Below are positions 60,652-64,000 of a stretch of 64,000 nucleotides of DNA, piece after piece. The DNA is from Aphelidium insulamus (taxonomy: Eukaryota; Aphelidiomycota; Aphelidea; Aphelidiaceae). Position numbers and translations under genes: made by a program. The notes beneath the pieces were generated by a model, which searched no databases, was not told the origin of the DNA, and saw nothing but the letters and a program-made list of their open reading frames with translations. Positions within the stretch are counted from its first letter, which is position 1. Every line of letters starts with the position of its first letter. The DNA lies in assembly GCA_036784855.1 (NCBI GenBank), contig JAZDSV010000011.1, forward strand, positions 186,001 to 250,000. The letters run 5' to 3'.

Positions 60652-62610
60652 TCATCGGCCTTGTACCTGCAAATATTCCAGGTCAGCAGAAATCGGCAAT
60701 CATGCATATTCTTACAATGTCATCAATCTTCAGGAGCATGCGCACGCAGTCTGATGCCAGTTCTATCGCGCTGGTGCACACCAGCAGCGGCTGGATAACA
60801 TTTTCTTCCAGAATGTTGGTGATGGTGCCCTGCATACAATTAAACTACATACGTATATACATAAAGGTAATCACGTGCCTTGCGGACGTTGATTCCAGCA
60901 GTGACTTCACCCTTGACGTGGCGGTTGCGCAACTCGGTTACAATGGCGATCGGGTTCAGTCCAGCATTCTCAGCAAGGGTGATAGGAATGACCTCCAGCG
61001 CCTCGGCGAATGCGTGGAAACAGTACGCTTCCATGCCCTTGATAGTCTTGGCATACTCCATCAGCCGGTGCGACACTTCAATTTCTGGTGCACCGCCTCC
61101 GGCAATCAGCGCCTTCTTCTTCACCAGGCAGCGGATAACACAGAGAGCGTCGTGGATGGATCGCTCAGCCTCTTCCAGCACAAGCTGGTTGGCGCCGTGC
61201 ACCAAAATAGACATGGTTTTCGATGCGCTCTTCACGCCAACAACCTTGACAACCTTGGCACCGCACGACGTCACCTCTTCGACAAGGTCGGCCTGGCCCA
61301 GCTTGTCCTCGGTGAAGCTCTCAATGTCTGCAATGGGCTTGCATCCCAAAGACTATTGTGTAAATGTTAGCCAATGTCAGTTAGCTATACTGGCAAGCAC
61401 TTGGTACCTTGCACACAAATTCGATCTCCTCGCGCTCAATGTCCTTGATGGCCATAATCTTTAGCTTGGACAAAAAGTGCAGCGACAAGTCATTGACGGC
61501 GTCGCGAAGAATCGATTTCTGAATGAGCAACACATTGCAGCCAGTCTTCTTGATCTTTTTGCATAGATTAAGCAGGTACTGTCGCTCCTCCTTTAGAATC
61601 TTGTCCATCTGCCGGTAATCGTTGACAACAATTTGGTTGTCCATCTAGCAACACGTAATTAAAGCGGAGCTTGACCGCAATACTCAACACTCACATCAGG
61701 CTTTGGCGGCGAGAGCTGAAATTGGATCAGACCAATTTTGGCCTTCTCCATGCGGGTGGGACCGCCAGCAGAGTTGATGACATTCTGCGTGAACAGCATT
61801 CCCTGCACCAACTGTGTGTCGTCAATGGTGCCGCCAACCTTTTGCACGGTGCGAATATCTTTCAGGTCCACATTGGTGGCCACCGCCGGGTCAATGACAC
61901 CCAGCACGGCATCAACGGCAATCGGGGCCAGCAGCCCAGAGTTCTGCGACACGATCTTGGAGTTGAGCGAAGTGATGGCGCTCTTCAACAGCGACTCGCG
62001 GTCAGACAAATTCAGCTTGGTGGACATGCCGCTCAGCACGTCAACAGCCTTCTCCGACGCCTTTTGAAAGGACTCGGCGATCGTGGTTGGATGGATGCCC
62101 TTGTTGAGCAGCTTCTCTGCGGCCTGCAACAAACTGCCAGCTAGTACCACTACGGACGTGGTTCCGTCACCGGCCTCCACGTCTTGTGCCGCAGACAGGT
62201 CAACCAGCTATAGAACATGCATTAGCATAAAACTTAAAACTATGATGCTGCCTACCATCTTTGCGGCCGGGTGCATTACCGACATGTGCTTCAGGATGGT
62301 GGCGCCGTCATTGGAGATTACAACCTGGCCAGAGCCCGTTTGGATCTGCGATGCGCGTTATGAGCAAAAAACTCGACGACACTTGCGCACAAACCGCCTA
62401 CCATTTTATCCATGCCTTTCGGGCCGAGACTAGTACGCACGGCATCGGCCACAGCTACAAACGGTACCGCATGAGCCGAATTTCCGTGCGCGGAACCGCG
62501 TCACACGCACCTTTGCCAGCGACAATGTTGCTGAGACGCACTTCCCGCGGTTTCTCCTTGTCCTTGAATGCACCCTGTTTGGTAGGCGCGGCTGCAACTT
62601 CGACGGCCAT
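60652..62610 (-). CDS. CCT4: Chaperonin CCT subunit delta (CCT4)
   Basis: Subunit of the cytosolic TRiC/CCT chaperonin, which folds actin and tubulin. Eight exons (62610-62511, 62454-62402, 62345-62256, 62207-61695, 61644-61408, 61352-60879, 60829-60716, 60666-60652) give 531 residues. Markers: [65 protein letters not shown] and [12 protein letters not shown], all closest to the delta subunit. The intron at 60830-60878 begins GCACGT, a GC-AG intron; using it gives [12 protein letters not shown] as in other species. The last exon has only four codons and the stop. Confidence 0.97.
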
Positions 62611-62679
62611 GTTGTGCGAGCTGATTGAACTGAACTGCGCTTCCCGATAGCCGTGTGCAATTGCCTGTAAACGCCACCC

Positions 62680-62708
62680 GCAGCCCAACCCTGACCTTAA
62701 CCCTAACT
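62680..62708. repeat. Short telomere-like sequence
   Basis: CCCAACCCTGACCTTAACCCTAAC contains degenerate CCCTAA units about 80 bases upstream of the CCT4 ATG. It is too short and degenerate to be a chromosome end; it is perhaps an interstitial remnant or a telo-box-like promoter element. Confidence 0.4.
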
Positions 62709-62837
62709 TCTATTAATATGTGAACGCAAATAGCAAATCAGCGAAGACAGTCGACAACAATACAACAGCGATCACTCACTCGGAAAAATATAGTCGGATG
62801 CTTCATGAGTGTGTATTTAATCATCATTGTCAACAGT

Positions 62838-64000
62838 TCATCTCCGCCTCCTAGCTCCGCGTGCGGGTGCAATTTTCCTTCCTTGCGGTGGCCCGCTGGG
62901 TGTTGCCCCGACATTAAATAAACTGTTTCCAGGCGGGGCAGCGGCAGGTGCACCACTATCTGCTCCGAACGAGAATGACGGCGTGGACACGGTAGGCTGA
63001 CTGGCGCCACCACCACCAAATGTGAATGCCGCAGTAGCAGGCTGCTGTCCAAAGGAGAAAGATGACTGTTGTGCAGGAGGCGGTGCTGTATTCTGCTGCT
63101 GTCCGAACGCAAATGATGGCGTCGCCGATGGTTGCGGCTGAAATGGCGTCTGACCAAATGTGAATGGTGCAGCAGGTGCCGACGCGGCAGTGGTATTGGA
63201 AGTTTCCATTCCACCCATCTCCTCCATATCGTTCTGACTATTTCCACTGGCTGTCCCAAATGCAATTGACGCTGGTTGACCGCCGCCGCCGAATGCAGAT
63301 GATATGCCTCCAAATGATGGAGCGGGCGCCATAGGAGTAGCCGCCCCGCCAAAAGGCGACGCAGTAGTTGCCTGCTGAGTTGAGGCACCAAATGCAAATG
63401 GAGTTGGGGCCGGGGCGGAGAAAGTACCTGCAGCTCCGAATGAAAATGGTGATGCCGTAGATGCCCCATCTCCAAATGGCAAAGCTGTAGCACCAGGTAG
63501 GGGAGCCGGAGTGGTTGCAGATGCACCATTTCCACTACCGAACGTGAATGGGGCGGTACTGCCGGTTGTGGTCGCAGTACCCACGGCAGGTTTACCAAAT
63601 GAGAATTCCGGAGGGCGCAGCAGTAGCCGCAACAGCAGATCCTCCGAAGCTAAACGTGGTCGCAGGCTTGGCAGTGGTGTCGGTTGTTGAAACACTTCCC
63701 CCGCCAAATGAGAATGCAGGCTGTGTCGTGGTAGAAGCTGCTGCAGACTGATTGCCGCCCCCAAATGTGAACGGCGCAGACTCTGGCGTGCTACCATCTG
63801 CTTTTCCAAACGAAAACGCTGGCTTTGCATTAGCATCTGCCGATGGGGCGGTGGACGCTGGCTTTGTGGGCTTCCCGACAGCAGATGGAGCATCGAATGA
63901 AACGGCCGTTTTGTTGGGCTCAGTGGCAGGAGTTGCTGCTTTGCCAAACACAAACCCTGTTGATGGGGTTTCCGCCGGGCTTGCAATGGCGGTTGCTGGA
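62838..64000 (-). CDS. FG-repeat nucleoporin, 5' end beyond the window
   Basis: Partial gene: the start lies past 64000. The sequence is a low-complexity series of FG units (AFSFGK, APFTFGGG, SFAFGQQQ, SFSFGQQP, FTFGGGG, SLFNVGA) separated by Ser/Thr/Ala/Pro spacers, typical of the nuclear pore permeability barrier. It ends in a basic tail (GRKIAPARGARRRR), which recalls the C-termini of Nup1/Nup153/Pom121-like proteins, but exact identity is open. The reading frame changes at about 63608: PEFSFGKPAVG continues only if one base is skipped. A 37-base intron there (about 63553-63589) would be an alternative, but it would remove an FG unit. Confidence 0.82.
   Translation of the reverse strand, partial: QQPPLQARRKPHQQGLCLAKQQLLPLSPTKRPFHSMLHLLSGSPQSQRPPPHRQMLMQSQRFRLEKQMVARQSLRRSHLGAAISLQQLLPRHSLHSHLAGEVFQQPTPLPSLRPRLASEDLLLRLLLRPPEFSFGKPAVGTATTTGSTAPFTFGSGNGASATTPAPLPGATALPFGDGASTASPFSFGAAGTFSAPAPTPFAFGASTQQATTASPFGGAATPMAPAPSFGGISSAFGGGGQPASIAFGTASGNSQNDMEEMGGMETSNTTAASAPAAPFTFGQTPFQPQPSATPSFAFGQQQNTAPPPAQQSSFSFGQQPATAAFTFGGGGASQPTVSTPSFSFGADSGAPAAAPPGNSLFNVGATPSGPPQGRKIAPARGARRRR

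Noticed and set aside
62680-62708. Chromosome end suggested by CCCTAA-like units
   Set aside because: Only two or three degenerate units, with normal genes on both sides.

Overview
This is a gene-dense stretch of nuclear DNA from a eukaryote. The coding genes are split by many very short introns (39 to about 140 bases, mostly 45 to 58), intergenic gaps are small, and several neighbours are convergent or divergent with only tens of bases between them. Nearly every protein I recognise is a eukaryotic housekeeping protein. Actin and cytosolic Hsp70 are very conserved, the STRIPAK scaffold striatin and the BEACH protein FAN are present, and two genes point to cilia or flagella (adenylate kinase 7 and a FAM184-type coiled-coil protein). 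I read this as a unicellular, probably flagellated protist or early-branching fungus-like organism on the opisthokont or a nearby branch. The sequence alone does not settle the species.

Layout. 0-5 kb: DAD1, ATP synthase epsilon, Rab2, NDUFS6, actin. 5-14.7 kb: VPS54, an orphan with ATP-grasp-like motifs, a peroxisomal-type enoyl-CoA isomerase, a secreted lipocalin. 15-25 kb: a decayed coding stretch, striatin, AK7, PWP2. 25-33 kb: a rougher accessory block with a secreted ankyrin protein, a PHP-domain membrane protein and an alpha/beta hydrolase that both need frameshifts, a broken secreted ankyrin gene, and a secreted LPMO-like protein with a cellulose-binding-like tail. 34-45 kb: sterol C4-methyl oxidase, a two-TM orphan, proteasome Rpn8, FAM184, a small orphan, Hsp70. 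45-51 kb: three genes of a repeat family built from about 27-residue CPWD ankyrin-like repeats. One of them is split by a 620-bp solo LTR with a clean 5-bp target duplication. A prenylated CBM48 protein sits in the same block. 51-64 kb: rRNA methyltransferase BMT6, FAN, ENY2, a PD-(D/E)XK-like orphan, COX15, NIFK, CCT4 and the 3' part of an FG nucleoporin.

There is no operon logic: genes lie on both strands with unrelated jobs. Themes that recur are secretory and endosomal traffic (Rab2, VPS54, DAD1), mitochondria (ATP epsilon, NDUFS6, COX15), ribosome biogenesis (PWP2, BMT6, NIFK) and a lineage-specific expansion of secreted or cytosolic repeat proteins. The most noteworthy signals are the solo-LTR disruption, an unusually high share of GC-AG introns, a group of genes that each need a +1 frameshift, and two adjacent near-perfect palindromes just upstream of AK7. 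Exon joins were worked out by eye from reading frame and family similarity. No transcript data were available.
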